This document shows positions 37,101 to 49,100 of a stretch of 64,000 bases of DNA, in pieces. The translations under genes were made by a program, and so were the position numbers. The stretch's first letter is position 1; each line of letters starts with the position of its first letter. This DNA is from Scedosporium boydii (taxonomy: Eukaryota; Ascomycota; Sordariomycetes; Microascales; Microascaceae): the NCBI GenBank assembly GCA_002221725.1, contig NJFT01000038.1:1-64000 (forward strand), read 5' to 3'. The notes below the pieces were generated by a model. It saw only the letters and a list, made by a program, of their open reading frames with translations. It ran no database searches and had not been told where the DNA came from.

Positions 37101-39192
37101 CCCAGCACACCGCTTCCGTATTGAATCCGCGGCTTCCTGACATATACCATCGATGTAGCTTTCGTCGACAGGGTTTCGAATATCGCCCAGAACACCTGGG
37201 CCAAATGACTCCGTCGTCATCGCCATGAACTGGAATAGATCCAATTCGCCACCTCGGCATCGTGTGTGAAATGTCGTTCCCGGCGGCTTCGCCCCGTCAA
37301 GTGTTGCAGCAGCGAGGACTAGATTGAAATACTCAGCTGCAGTCCTGCGGTATACGAGGCTGTCTTCGTTTAGCCGCTTCCACATGTCAGAGTACAACCC
37401 AGATAACTCTCCAGGAAGAACACTAATACGAGACTCAATCTCCTCTTCAGTGTCGCCGTTGGCCCACCCACGAGCAACGCTTCTCGTAACGAGCTGCAAC
37501 CATAAAAATACCCCCTCAGCCTTCCAAACCAGGTCGTCTATTATCCTGAATGGGAATTGTCGCTGGGGTGGAAGAAGATCGCCATGGATGTCATCACTAA
37601 CATTAATCTCTTCCCGCCGGTTCAGGATCGCATCGGCATATTTCCACATATCTCCGCATGTGAGATCCTGGAGTCGCATTTTCTGCACGTTCCTAAATTG
37701 ATTCTGGAAAGGGGTTTCTGCCCGGCTGGCTACGCAAATCTTGACTCGCGAGATGCTCTTCAAGTCGTTGACCAGCTTCAGCAGCGCCGGCACATCATCC
37801 AGGCATATTTCGTCAAGCCCATCCAAGAAGATACAGACTGGCGACGAATAGTCGGATAGAGTGGCTAGGAAAAGTAATTTCAGCTCCGCAACCGACCAGT
37901 CAGTGTCCGAATCCTTGTCGGTGGACGAACTCAGGGCGCCAAGGGTCTTCTCTAAGACTATCAGCTCACGGGAAACGGCCTGGTAAAGTAGTGTGCACAG
38001 AAGGCCTTTCATATTGCGCTGCATGGTGATCCCTGGCTTCCAGAAGAAGTGAGAAAGAATGACTGGCCCCTCCCTCCACATGGCCAGTGAGGTCTTCGTC
38101 TGATAGGCCGTAATAAGAAACTTGACGAGGGTGCTCTTCCCGGAACCCGGCTTCCCGCTGATCCAATAAAGACTGCTCTCTGACCTTAGCCACTCCTGGA
38201 AGTCATCCCAAGGCTTGTCCATGGTATTAATTTGCTGCCGCGTACTTCTCTCAGTCGATGAGTGCAAATCCGATTTGGTGTCTCGGAAAATCCAGAGGAA
38301 GGTGTCTTGGTAGGAATCGGTAATGTGGTTGTACCGCTCGTTCATGCTTGGGAACTTTAGGCTGTCAAGGAATCTTCCTCGCTGAACATCGCTGTTCGGA
38401 CCGGCTCTAACATTCTCTGAGATGTGTTGGGTAGCTCGATCAATATTTTCGATTGTTAGCTTCGCGAGTGACTCCTCCGCTGTCGATACCTCTTTGGTAA
38501 CGTGCTGTTCGATATGACGTGCCACTTCTTCGATGTAATCCTTTGTTGACTGGGCCTTCGATTCCACAAGGTCGCACAGGTTCTTGTGGCCCCTTCCGCA
38601 TTGTATGATGAAACGTTGGACAGACTTGTCAAGTTTTTCAAATCCTGCCTGCTGCTGGGCTTGAATGGCGTCGTTCTGTGTGCTATTGGTAGGTAGTAAC
38701 TTGTAAGTAGGCAGGTATTATTAGAACCAGCGTGGCAAATACCTTCACCTATTGCTATACCACTTACCATACACGAAATAGGAGATGAGATTCCATCGTT
38801 TCCTGGTACCGTTGTAGGGATCCTCTCAGTCTATTCAGGCGATTTTTTCGCCAGAGTGTCCGGAAGGTCGCGCGAAGAGCAGTCATCGGAGCGCCTTTCG
38901 TGCCAGCGATAGTGACGAACTGGACTTCTTCTTGTAACGCCCGCGCCACCACAGCACATTTCCTAGCCAGGTCTTCAAGCTTCCTTTCGTCTGCCCCTTT
39001 CGGAGTCCTCTTCTGGCAGTATACCTCTACCTGGGAGGCCAAGGTTCGGAGTGCCATTGCGTGGTCTTTCAGTTCGTCGCCTGGCGGTTCGCGTCCATCG
39101 TAGAAGGCTTTGCAAACTCGGATCGCCTCAGCAGAGAAGCTGATTACTTGAAATATATTAGCCACTAGCCCGAGAACCTCGAGCCCTGACAT
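34159..39192 (-). CDS. NACHT-type STAND (NLR-like) protein with C-terminal PHD finger
   Basis: Nine exons fit in phase: 39192-38768, 38682-35463, 35403-35339, 35282-35211, 35110-34896, 34838-34706, 34660-34536, 34454-34293, 34175-34159, giving about 1477 residues. Residues 1-140 (GLVANIFQVISFSAEAIRVC) form the helical N-terminal domain common on fungal STAND proteins. The NACHT NTPase has Walker A GKPGSGKS at 318-325 and Walker B FLDGLDE at 427-433, then a helical winged-helix-like region. There are no ankyrin, WD40 or TPR repeats. Instead residues 1158-1206 form a PHD-type zinc finger: Cys1160, Cys1162, Cys1177, Cys1180, His1185, Cys1188, Cys1203, Cys1206, with Trp two residues before the His. 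About 270 further residues follow in small exons, with no family I recognise. The first two exons are firm; the seven 3' exons rest on phase and splice sites, and translation could instead stop just after the finger, near 35436. Such proteins act in non-self recognition and cell death. Confidence 0.8.
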
Positions 39193-40149
39193 CCTGAGGT
39201 AGAGGCTTCCATGAGGCCCTGGCGTTTCCGGAATCTACAGTACTTGGAGGACGCGTATCTGATTCCAGACAAGAAGGAATAAGAACACACACACACACAA
39301 GTGACTCTCCTGCCGGGCACGAGTAGGTATAGTATGACTATATAGTTGGGCAACGAGACAATGGCGCATATTCGCACATTCTCTTGGAGAACTCAACGAG
39401 GGTTTTCACATCCCAAAGACAAAAGACACGATGGAAAAGCGGGGTAGAAAATCGTCCTGCATAGCCTTTGAGGCTGCGTTGCACCCAATCATCAGTCCCA
39501 TCAGCAATAAGGACCAGGCTGAAGAATACATGACACTGAGGACAGCACGATTTCTGAGCTTCCCAGATTCCCAAATCTTCTGAAATCTCGAAAAAGGGAG
39601 GATTTCCTTAGCTTCTCTAGGCCCTCAAAGCAGTAGCAAGGATTGCGATGATACTAACACATGGTGGTGTCCTGGGACTCGGCGTTCGACTTGATGAGCT
39701 GGTCGCAAGTGGAGCAAGAGATGCTGGTGTCATTGTTGCCCTGTGTCTACTTCCCGACGAAATCGAGCAGCTAGTCTCTGCAGGGGGCGACGGGACAGAT
39801 TCCGAGACTTTTGTCACTGGTGGCCGCTCACCCATGAGATGAAGGCGGCCCACTAGTTTAGGGGCTCCAAAAAAGACACGATCTATCCTTCGATCCAAAG
39901 CAGCTGGAGAGGCGACAGTCGAGGTCTCGCGATCTCGATATAAAAGTTACACTAAGTACACGATTACGGGTACAGTCATTCATCACTAAGACATCGGACA
40001 CGGCACACTTCTGAGAATGTGGTGATCTAGTTATTACAGTTCAAACGAGCCCACCGCATTTTTGGACGAAAAAAAAAATATTAAATTAAAATATTGATGG
40101 CTTCTTCCAGTCTCCGTAAATAGTCTGCTAAAAGGGCAAAAATTGAAGA
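39193..40149. other. Promoter side of STAND gene, no gene seen
   Basis: Contains an (AC)n run at 39286-39299 and an A/T-rich patch at 40070-40095. Frames here lack protein character. Confidence 0.35.
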
Positions 40150-40242
40150 GGGCCGAGCGTGGATCGAACACGCGACCTAAAGATATCTGCAGTGTCTTGC
40201 GTCGTACTGCAATCTTTCGCTCTACCACTGAGCTATCTGCCC
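40150..40242 (-). tRNA. tRNA-Cys (GCA) with intron
   Basis: Read on the minus strand it begins GGGCAGATAGCTCAGTGGTA (A box) and has the D stem GCTC/GAGC. The anticodon stem is AAAGA/TCTTT and the loop begins TTGCAG, so the anticodon is GCA. An intron of about 22 bases follows position 37. The T arm is GCGTG TTCGATC CACGC (B box), and the 3' strand TCGGCCC pairs with GGGCAGA except for one A-G mismatch. In the intron, TGCAGT can pair with ACTGCA. Confidence 0.85.
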
Positions 40243-40309
40243 TAAGTTCCTGACTGGTTGGCTGCACAGACGGCTGCATCTGTGTTGCGGCGTCATGCAC
40301 TAGCCAGGC

Positions 40310-42130
40310 CAGACCACATCTACCAAAACCCTTTCCCAGACCCTCGATGCATGCGTCTGCAGATCTTGTATGTTAACCACAATGCTGGTTCCACCGGGCC
40401 TTGGAGGCCGAAGGAAAAGAAGTCTGAAATTCCCCTGAACTCCGGCGTGGGTAATAAGACTTCTCAAACCTCGCCGAGTAACTTTGAACTCTCCCCCTGA
40501 GGGAGCATGATAAATTGGGAGCCCACTCCCGGATCTCACCGACGGGCCGGGGTTCGTGGGCCTCAACTCTTCGAACCGCCGAAAAAGTCACCGTGAAGCG
40601 CATCCCGATATCGTTGAAGCAAACTCCCATATGACAATTCACTTGACAAATCCGCTAGGCGCAAGGCCGAAACACACGAGACACCCAAGCGCAAGGGCAG
40701 ATAAACGAGGAATGCGGCCCCTTCCCGCCCCTGGCAGAGCACCTAGCCAACTGCCGCCAGAACTGGGCCGGCGGCTAGTAGTCCCGGCGTCGCGGCGGGG
40801 ACCCAGCGCTCCTAACTCTCGGTCGCCAGGCCCCCGCCCCAGCGACCGTATACGATGCAGGATTCAGCCGAACCGGACTCATATCGGTGAAGTAGAGCAA
40901 CCCCCACCGCCGTAACCAGGCCACCCAGTTTACAGAACTGGATGAAAATCCCGAAGAACATTCCCATCACGAGGACGGCGGTAGCTGCCCTAGCGGCAAT
41001 CTGTATTTACTACCCTCATCGATTCCGGGCTCCTCTAGCCCAGGTGCGTCATCTCGTCTGGGAGAGTCCTCACGATGGGGCCCGTTCCCGAGCAGCATGA
41101 TACGGACCGGCGGGTCAATTGCGTACGGAGCAGGCTCATGAACTGGAGCGGGATTCGGATCGAGAGGTGGAACAGGCGCGACAGGCGCAGCCTGAGTAAT
41201 GTCGGTCTTGCTCCGGGGCCAATATGGCTTGTGTGGGGGAAGGTCGTGGATGTTCGCTTCGTTAAATGGAGGGTTGGCTGGGACCCCCATCCACCTCTAA
41301 AGTTGGATTCGTCGGAGGGGCTGATGAAACTTGGCGAGAGTAACCATCTTGACTTGACCGTTTGACACCGCGAATGTGGAGTTACCACGGAGAGAGTTCA
41401 AGGAACATACGGTCGTAAAGGCTGCCACCAGAGGCAACAACAGTCGTAAGGCACGCGTCCCCAAAAAGTGCTGCGACCCTTTGGAACCCTTGATACAAGG
41501 CCGCTGACGGAGAAGATGGACAGAGCGCATCGATGAAATAATGAAAGTGCTCCGTGCCTCTGGCGTATCCAGGCCTTCCTGCCCGATGGCCCCCTTTTTT
41601 TTTTTTTTTTTTTTTTTTGGGCGCCGGAGGCACTCGGGGTGCTTTAGCTTCGCCTATCTCATCTCGCCAGAGGGCGGCGAGCGAGACGGCACCAAAGAAG
41701 CAATGCGCGACAGCATGCATCACTCCTCGGGCCTCGAGGGAATCTGCAAAGGGTCAGACATTTTCCGAGAAAAGAGGGGGAGGCAAGAATGAGAACTCAC
41801 TCTAAAGCAACCCTTACGGGATGCCTGACAGGTTGAACAAGCGCTGCATGTACCTACGAGATCTCCCAGTACCTGGCCCACTCAGAATATATTTGCAGGA
41901 CATACACATTTCGAGAGCCCTGAGGCTGACTGAGCAGCTGGGGAATACTCTGATGAGTCTCCTAGGAGTCCCCGTCAGAAAAAGCAAGAGAACGGACGAC
42001 TTGGCGTCCCTCTGGATGGAAAAGACACGAGCCATATAGGTTTCAAGCCCCTCAAGTCCTCTCAGCCTGTCTAGGGTCCCTGAGGCTCCGGCTTCTATCA
42101 CCAGAGTTGGCCACCTGTCCAGTTCCCTTC
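40310..42130 (-). pseudogene. Decayed copy of the nuclease-motif orphan family
   Basis: Three collinear fragments on the minus strand match the intact gene at 42236-43188. They are WPTLVIEAGASGTLDRL (about 42130-42045), QVKMVTLAKFHQPLRRIQL (about 41368-41294) and FRLLFLRPPRPGG...VNIQDLQ (about 40478-40320). A non-coding match to the gene also lies at 40845-40900. A stop codon follows directly after RRIQL, where the intact gene reads EKW. Fragments are separated by about 675, 400 and 370 bases of unrelated sequence, including a 24-T tract, so the copy has suffered insertions and cannot make the protein. It lies directly downstream of the intact copy and next to tRNA-Cys. Confidence 0.7.
41595..41618 (+). 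repeat. Run of 24 T
   Basis: A homopolymer tract inside the sequence inserted in the broken gene copy. On the minus strand it is a run of A, as left by a retroposed RNA, but I see no clear target-site duplication. Confidence 0.6.
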
Positions 42131-42235
42131 TTCTTAGCTTTCTCGTTTTATTTTCACACGAGCGTCCAGGGCGATGCTTCCTCCCCAAGTCCCTGCAGCG
42201 TGGCTTAACGGATGGCTGGCTCTTTCCCCGATTGC

Positions 42236-43188
42236 CTAAACCCATTCCCAGATCCTCATTGCTAACCTCTGAAGATCTTGTACCGTAATCACGATATCGC
42301 CCTCACCATGCCCCGGAGGTCGTAAGAACAGAAGGCCGAACTCTAGTCGTAATGCACCACTGGTGACTATATATGACGCAGGGTTCAGCTGAGCTGGATC
42401 CGTATCGGCGATTCCGGCAGTCCGAGTGATTGTTATCGTACCCTGTGGGCAATCTGGCTCAGGTTGGGGTGCGTTACGGGTGTTTGCTGCGCCGTGTCGA
42501 GGACGGGGTGGGACCTCTATCCACTTCTCAAGTTGAATTCGTCGGCGGCGGCGACCAAACTTGGCGAGAAGAACAATCTTGACTTGATGATTTGACGCCC
42601 AAAACCACCATCTCATATCCTCTCTCAGCTCGTCTAGGGCCTCTGAGGTTCCAGCTTCAATCACCAGAGTTGGCCACTTGTCTTGACCCGTACGTAGCGG
42701 CCATGGGCCACCTGTACAGTCCCCTTCTCCTCCACTTCCTCCAGGTAATCGGAATGTGGTGGCCGCCATTGTGTTCCATTCGTCTCGAAGGCCCATTTTC
42801 CAGATTCGACTTTCGACCTCTCCACCAAAGACACAATGCAGCTGCTCGTGCACAGCTGTCGGGATTGCTATTATCAGGATTCCTTTCTCGGGCATATATC
42901 GTCGGAATCTGATACGTCGCCGCTTCCTCTCTCTCTCCTTGTCGATGGCGGTGCACGCTGTCGGCGAAACACCTGAAGTGATGTGGAAGTTAGTCTTGGG
43001 AAGTAACAGGTGCAATGTATAAATTTGACGAGAATAACTCGTGGTATACCCTTAACAGTAAGAATATCTCCATCGACTTTTTGGACTTTTTCGATCTCTT
43101 CAAATAGCGCCTCGACAGTCGTGAACTGTATGACCGGCGATGATTCGCTTGACTGATCGGACGTCCCCTCTGTCGTGGCCAAATCCAT
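42236..43188 (-). CDS. Fungal orphan-family protein with PD-(D/E)xK-like motif
   Basis: Exons 43188-43050 and 42972-42236 join in phase to 291 residues. The start MDLATTEGTSDQ is the first ATG of exon 1. The family is large and repeated in sordariomycete genomes but has no known function. Conserved blocks visible here: IRFRRYMPEKGILIIAIPT (about 72-90), TFRLPGGSGGEGD, WPTLVIEAGTSEALDELRED (about 160-180), RWWFWASNHQVKIVLLAKF, and the C-terminal FLRPPGHGEGDIVITVQDLQ. The order of a Gly/Asp loop, then VIEAG, then a strand ending in a Lys (VKIVLLAKF) recalls the restriction-endonuclease fold, so a nuclease relative is possible; this is inference from motif shape only. A decayed copy lies just downstream. 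Confidence 0.75.
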
Positions 43189-44523
43189 GGCTTCTTCCTG
43201 CCAGTTCGGGGTGAGCCTAATTGGTAATTGATAGTGTTGCCCCCGAAATACGGAGGCGACGAAGGTTGGATTGATGGTCTTGAGATGGTGTTGGTGGATT
43301 GAATCAATGATGTCTCCTGAGAGTGAACTTCCTTGGTTTGACTTGCCTGAATAAGTTCCTGCGCAGCACGCCGATTGGAACGGAGCTTTTCCGGAAGGTA
43401 CGTACGAAACTGTCGACTACACACCACGGCGCACCTTCCGAGCGAGACGGAGTACCTTTGTGACGACGTAATAAAGTTTGCGAAGCATCAACGATCAATT
43501 GATCCATCAATTATTCGGTTTTTTGTTAGGAAGCACCGAGGTATCAACATCATTGATACATCGGGGTTCGCGGACGGTGTTTGGCACACCACGCAGCCGT
43601 TAATTGATTCTTCGGAAGTGGATGAGACAAAGCTCAAATGTATCTTCAATAAGCTCCTGATGCTGTCATCAGGCACGTCTCTAGATGATGTTGTGCTTTG
43701 GGAAAAACCTTGAGGTTAATACGAAGTGCTTGCTTCTTCTGCTTACTCGCTAATGTCATCCACCTTCTCGATCGGGCTCTCAAACACGCGAGAATTACAC
43801 CTAGATCTGCCAGACGTTATCAGGCATGCGCCGCTGGTGGACTGGAATACAGAGTCTGTGACAGGCTCATGGCCGAAAGTCGTAGGGTTATCCAGGTTAA
43901 GACTAATATGCTCGATGATTGTATTGGTGCTTGATTGAATCCCCCCTAACTCCGGGGTCTCTCTCACCTCTCGTAATTTGCAGCTCCGAGGAGAGAAATT
44001 CACCTTAGATATCACGTTGAGGCTGTTGAACCTGTCCTAAGGATGTTCAAACAATATATTCGCAGAACGAAAAAAAAAAAAAAAATCTCAGTAGATTTCA
44101 AGTCTTTCGTTCAATCCACACGCATGACTCGGCCGTGACAAAATTCAATACAAACACACAAGGCTAAAGACCAAAGTTATAAAAAGACAGAGCGCCATCC
44201 TGAAGAAGACGCGGGCTCCGTTCGAAGTTGGTGATTCCTCTGGAAGAGGAAAAACAAAGAGGATAATCAATCTGAACAAGAAGGAAAATGGAATAAGATG
44301 ACTCGATGCGTTGAGACGAGCCCTTCGCAACCTTTCCCGAAATTCATCGCTCTCGATGGCACAAATGAATGAAAAAGACAATTGATGGGAAAAAGAAAAG
44401 AAAAACAATAGAAAGATATGGAAGAAAATAAAAAGAGGCAGAACATTTCAATCAACGCTTCCTTAGTGCAATCTGCCCAAACCTTCTTTTCCAAACGCCA
44501 AACATCGACGTGTACCCCTCATG
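43189..44523. other. Intergenic stretch with weak coding-like frames
   Basis: The first part is the promoter of the gene above. A plus-strand frame at about 43375-43713 (FFVRKHRGINIIDTSGFADG) has protein-like composition but begins at TTG and has no clear partner exons; it may be debris or an exon of an unmodelled gene. A run of 16 A lies at 44070-44085. Confidence 0.3.
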
Positions 44524-46125
44524 TCATCCCCAGCAACACCTCAAGTGCGCCGCTGCGGCATCCGCTTCAGAGTCAAGCTCCAAAGCCCTCATCCACACCT
44601 CTCCGGCACCATACTTCGTAAGCATAGCCACCGCCTCGTTCTGTCCATACCTGGCGGCCATGCGAGCAGGCGTGTCACCCATGTTGTCACGCATGTCAGC
44701 GTCGGCGCCCCTCGAGAGAAGGAGCTCGAGCTGGTCCAAGTCCCCAGCTCTAGCCGCCAGGTGAAGAGCGGTTCTACCTTCTCCTGTGGTGAAGTTGATG
44801 TCCGCTCCGTTCTCCAGGAACCAAACGCATTCATTTCGAAGAAGGAGCGTTGCGGCCTCGAGAAAGAGTTCATCAATAGGCTCAAGCAGCGCCATGGAGA
44901 ACCCTAGTTCAGGGATAAACTTGAGAACGTCGACCACGCTCATGGGCCCCAGAGCCTCAAGCTTTGGCCACTTGAGAGACCGCAGGACCCATTCCCGGAC
45001 GACACCAGGACCCGGCGCCTTGATGTCAAACAGGCCAAAGGCTTGGTAAAGAAGCGACCATCCGGAATCTAACCTCGCCGGGCCGCGGTCCATCCAGAGT
45101 TCTAGGACCCGTGCCATGAGAGGCTGCAAGTGGTCGCGCCCGTCTTCGCTTAAATACTTCAAAAAAGCGAGAAGTTGCGAGTACGGGTGACCGCGGCCAG
45201 GGAACACATGTTTGCTCGCACCCTCGAACCGCCTGACCCAATCGATAAAGGCGGCATCGAAGGGTAGTGGTCCCAATAGCCTTCCGGGTTCATAGTCAGT
45301 GGGGTATAGCATGGCCCCATGGTCGAGCAAGGTCCTGATTATCTCCAGGTCCTTGATGTTATCCGTGATCCGCGCAGCATGGTGCAGCGGCGTAACCCTG
45401 TCCGCCGGGTAGGCGTTGAACTGCAGCTTCCCATCGCTGTGGTCGACGAGGAACTTGAGCATGCGCAGGTTCCGCTTCTTCGCGACTTCTTCGAGGACGT
45501 GAACGCCCGTCGAAGTCCGAATCACAACTTGATTGCCCCTCCTGAAGCGCCTACCGTCACCTCCGGAATTCTCCGCCGAGCACTCCCTGCTAATGATGAA
45601 GGGTGCGCCGGCCGTGACGAGATACTCGGCAATCTCGGTGTGTTCCTGGCACAGGGCCACGTGAAGGGGGGTCCAGGGGGCGGAAGGCCAGTAGGGGTAA
45701 TCACAATGCTGGCACTCGCATAGGTTCATGCCCACCTTGTGTAGGCTGGCGCCGTGGTCGACGAGGTACTTGACCACCGAGAAGTGGCCCTCCTTCACCG
45801 CAACAAGGAGCGGAGTACCCGTGGCATGCTCGCGGTATCCTGGGAGGCGGAGTAGGCCCGAGCGATTGATATCTCCGCCCCACGACTGGGAGAGGGCAAT
45901 CGTCGTCACCGAGCCTGTGACGGCTCCGTGAAGGATGGCTCGCCCTGCGTAAGTGGCGTCATGGATGTAGAGCTGAGGAGTGGCGAGCTGATAAAGGAGT
46001 CGACTGGTGGCAGCGAGACATCTTAGTCGCGCAATGTATTGGCAGCCCGGGAGGCATTTGTGATCCCCTTCGGGTGTAAGGTGCGAGATGATTTCTAAAA
46101 TGAGTTCAGGCGGCAACCGATCCAT
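44524..46125 (-). CDS. F-box and ankyrin repeat protein
   Basis: A single open frame of 533 residues starting at the ATG at 46125. Residues 1-50 (MDRLPPELILEIISHLTP, then LRCLAATSRLLYQLATPQLY) form an F-box, which would dock to Skp1 in an SCF ubiquitin ligase. Ankyrin repeats follow in two blocks. The first (about 100-270) includes GTPLLVAVKEGHFSVVKYLVDHGA, APWTPLHVALCQEHTEIAEYLV and VTPLHHAARITDNIKDLEIIRTLLDHGA. The second (about 435-510) includes GRTALHLAARAGDLDQLELLLSRGADAD and GDTPARMAARYGQNEAVAML. The region between (about 280-430) has no clear repeat. F-box/ankyrin proteins are numerous and fast-changing in filamentous fungi; the substrate is unknown. Confidence 0.88.
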   Translation of the reverse strand: MDRLPPELILEIISHLTPEGDHKCLPGCQYIARLRCLAATSRLLYQLATPQLYIHDATYAGRAILHGAVTGSVTTIALSQSWGGDINRSGLLRLPGYREHATGTPLLVAVKEGHFSVVKYLVDHGASLHKVGMNLCECQHCDYPYWPSAPWTPLHVALCQEHTEIAEYLVTAGAPFIISRECSAENSGGDGRRFRRGNQVVIRTSTGVHVLEEVAKKRNLRMLKFLVDHSDGKLQFNAYPADRVTPLHHAARITDNIKDLEIIRTLLDHGAMLYPTDYEPGRLLGPLPFDAAFIDWVRRFEGASKHVFPGRGHPYSQLLAFLKYLSEDGRDHLQPLMARVLELWMDRGPARLDSGWSLLYQAFGLFDIKAPGPGVVREWVLRSLKWPKLEALGPMSVVDVLKFIPELGFSMALLEPIDELFLEAATLLLRNECVWFLENGADINFTTGEGRTALHLAARAGDLDQLELLLSRGADADMRDNMGDTPARMAARYGQNEAVAMLTKYGAGEVWMRALELDSEADAAAAHLRCCWG

Positions 46126-49100
46126 GGCGCTGGATTTGCATGCCCTCTCCGCGAAGGGGCCAAAAGGTAGTATTACAAAAGATTAGGGAGAGCTGTAAAA
46201 GGAGGCAAATCAAACAGAAAGAAGAAGCAGTGACAGTGACACAAAATGCGGTGTCTCGTCTTGGGTCAAAGAGGGCAAACAAAATGAAAAGAGAAACAGG
46301 AGTTCCGCAGGGAACGAAGAGAAAGGAAATCTGGGAGGTGAAAACCATCCGGGTCGGAGCGGATTCCCCCTCCTTCCCAGACATTGGTCTTGTCGACACA
46401 AGCTCGTCATGCTGTTTTTATGAGTCTATCGGAAGACGTTCTAGGCCCGCCGTCCACGTAGTTTTTACGCTATTCAATGGCCTTCCACCCCCTTTCGCTT
46501 CGCCCATAGCTCTGGTGCTTTGTGTGTTCATGGACTCCATGGAGACTTCATCAGGGTACCCCCAGTCGATCAACAGGACGACACACACACCACACACATC
46601 ATTTTCTCTGCCGACGTTGTAGCGCAAATGTCTCATCGGTTAAGACCCCAAACGCACGCGCACTTGCCCAGGCGGCCCCCCGTCCGTTGGTCTGTGGATT
46701 GGTGGATAAAGGCAGAGCGTTTAGCAGGATAAGTAGGACGGGCAAAAGTATCGTATGCGTCTGAGCAAACATCCGGACCCGACAGTTTGGAACCCTCCCC
46801 ATGCTTGCAGGCCCACAGGATAACCGGTGAGATCCAACGAACCAGAAGGTCCGGATCAGTGTGTGATAGAGTGATTGTGGAACGCCAAAAGCAATCTTAC
46901 ACGCCCCAAAAGGCATGGATGCATATTGTGACCCCCGGGCTTATCTGTTCCGCACCGGGCTGTATATGAGGAGGTGCTTGGGTTGAGACGAGGGCCTTTT
47001 CCCGACTGGAATGCTCAATAGTACTTGTAAAGAGGATGGTGGGGGCGACTGGAATGCTGCTATATTCAGGAGGGGGATATGACCTAGGCTCCTAGGCAGA
47101 ATGGCGATCTTGGCCCACCAGCTCAAACATCCGGAGGATTTGTGGAAATGAAGGTAAATTACCAGGGCGCTTCTGAGCCTTGTCTCGGCATCCCGCCACG
47201 ATGGTAAGTTTCAATACAAAGCTAATGCGCCGAGGTACATCGCTCTGCACCTTCGGTTGCATGATGATCGTGAGTCTAGGGTGTACTGATAGAGTATTCC
47301 TATGAGGCCGCAAATGTCTCACTACCGGAGTGTTTACTCAGGCCTTGCCGAGATCCCCCCCAATGGTATAATGGTATCAGCCGGTCAAAAAGGTAAGACG
47401 CACTCGCGTCGGCCCGTGGAGAGCGTTGGGCTCGACGACGAAGCCGGCCCACTAATGAACGACAACAACGAGGTCTTGCACAGTTCCGTCCGGACGTCAG
47501 TCGCAGCACGACATCGAGTTCTTGTTTTGGCAGATGCAGGACGATGGAGGAGCGTATGACAACATTGGACTAAACCACGAGTCGTCCTCGAGGAGGGCCA
47601 CGTCGAATAGCTCTATCCGGGTCTATGCAGGGAGTCGCGGAGAATTCCACCTGGTTCTGTCCGGGTCACTTGATGGCTGGGCTTGGCCACGAGGGTTCTT
47701 GTTTCTCGTCTCCCCCCTCTTTCACTCGCTCTACCTCTTTCAATAATTATCGTCTTCGCCCTCCCTCTCGGGTTGAGAGGGTGTAGAAATCGGGTCATAA
47801 GCGGGGGGCCAGGATGGAGGGGACAAAATGGCGTTGATGAAGACGATGATTGAAGGACCTTAGAAAGAAGCACGAAATATGATTTGACTGTTTCAACCAC
47901 CTCGGATCGGCGATGAAATCCCTCCAGCTGTTCTGCTTCCCCCCCAAAAATTGTCGCTAACGGCTTTCCCACTTGTCCAATCCAATTGTACAAGTACGAG
48001 TCATGCCGCACTGAACCCCCATCACATGTCTGGATAATGCGCGGAGACACGAGGAAGGAGCTCTCATTCGCCAGGAAACCGCGCCTCTTGGCAGTTTCCA
48101 GCCTTGATTCCGCCTAGAAGGAACCGCCCACGCCTGTCATCTTGCCCACCCTTGTCGGGAATTATCGCCAAGTCAAAATGCAGATGCCTTTTTTCCATTT
48201 TCTTCTCTTTTCCTTTTGCAAACTAAAGGGGAACAGCCTCCTAGCCGCGCCGTAATATCCTGCATCAAAACTCAGGGCAGCAGAGTCTCCCACCCGAGAT
48301 TGTCCGTTGAGACGCAACACGCTTCGACCATGCCGGCCTCTCCCTCTGCCATTCTGTCAATTTTCAGGCCTGTGTATTAACTTTGGGGGCCGAATCAAAA
48401 GTACTGCCTTGTATATCCAAAGTTCCCGTTGCAACGCTGCGATGAGGCATTCACGGCCATCCTGGAATGCTGGTGACACCAGTTGAATGCCCCCAAATAA
48501 CAAGATGGAACATCGCCAAATGACCAACGGTCAACAAACAAACGTGCAGTACACCACCCAAGTACACCACCACCCCTACTTGACACTTCTCCCTGCGCTC
48601 GTCTTGCATAGGCTGACCCTTTCATCGATTGCGAATTCGTTGCAACCTTTATGAAATGCTACTCTTGCCCATCCCTATTGATCACCCGGACCCGGCAGCG
48701 ATTGTGACCACCACTCAGGAACCTTGATAGCTCGGATTCGGTTAGATGCTGGGTATCTTCGTACTTCGTACCTTAGTGTCCCTTAGTGTTCCAGCCTGGT
48801 GGGAGAGTTGAGGAATGGAACTCTGGCATTCACTCTCTCCCGACATTCCATGTTGATGCTGGCTCGGCGAGGTACCGAGACACTTCAATATTGATGTGCT
48901 GTCCGGGGCTGTCCAGTCCTTTGGGGATCCGCCAATCCATCTCCCCTGTCGCTTCGGCGAGGCGTTGATAGCTGACAGAAGAAGGGAAATATTGATCTTT
49001 CCTAATATTCGAAAGCTCTGCCACAATGTACTTCGGAGGAGGTTGCAATAGATGGTGGGAACTGACTCAATATTGTGTACTGCTGTACCAAGGTCCTGTG

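Noticed and set aside
43375..43713. Plus-strand frame of 112 codons
   Set aside because: Starts with TTG, overlaps the promoter of a minus-strand gene, and no in-phase exon structure could be built.
47350..47430. tRNA-like D arm (tggtataatggtatca)
   Set aside because: No T arm with GGTTCGAATCC-type sequence, no acceptor pairing. Chance or a small fragment.
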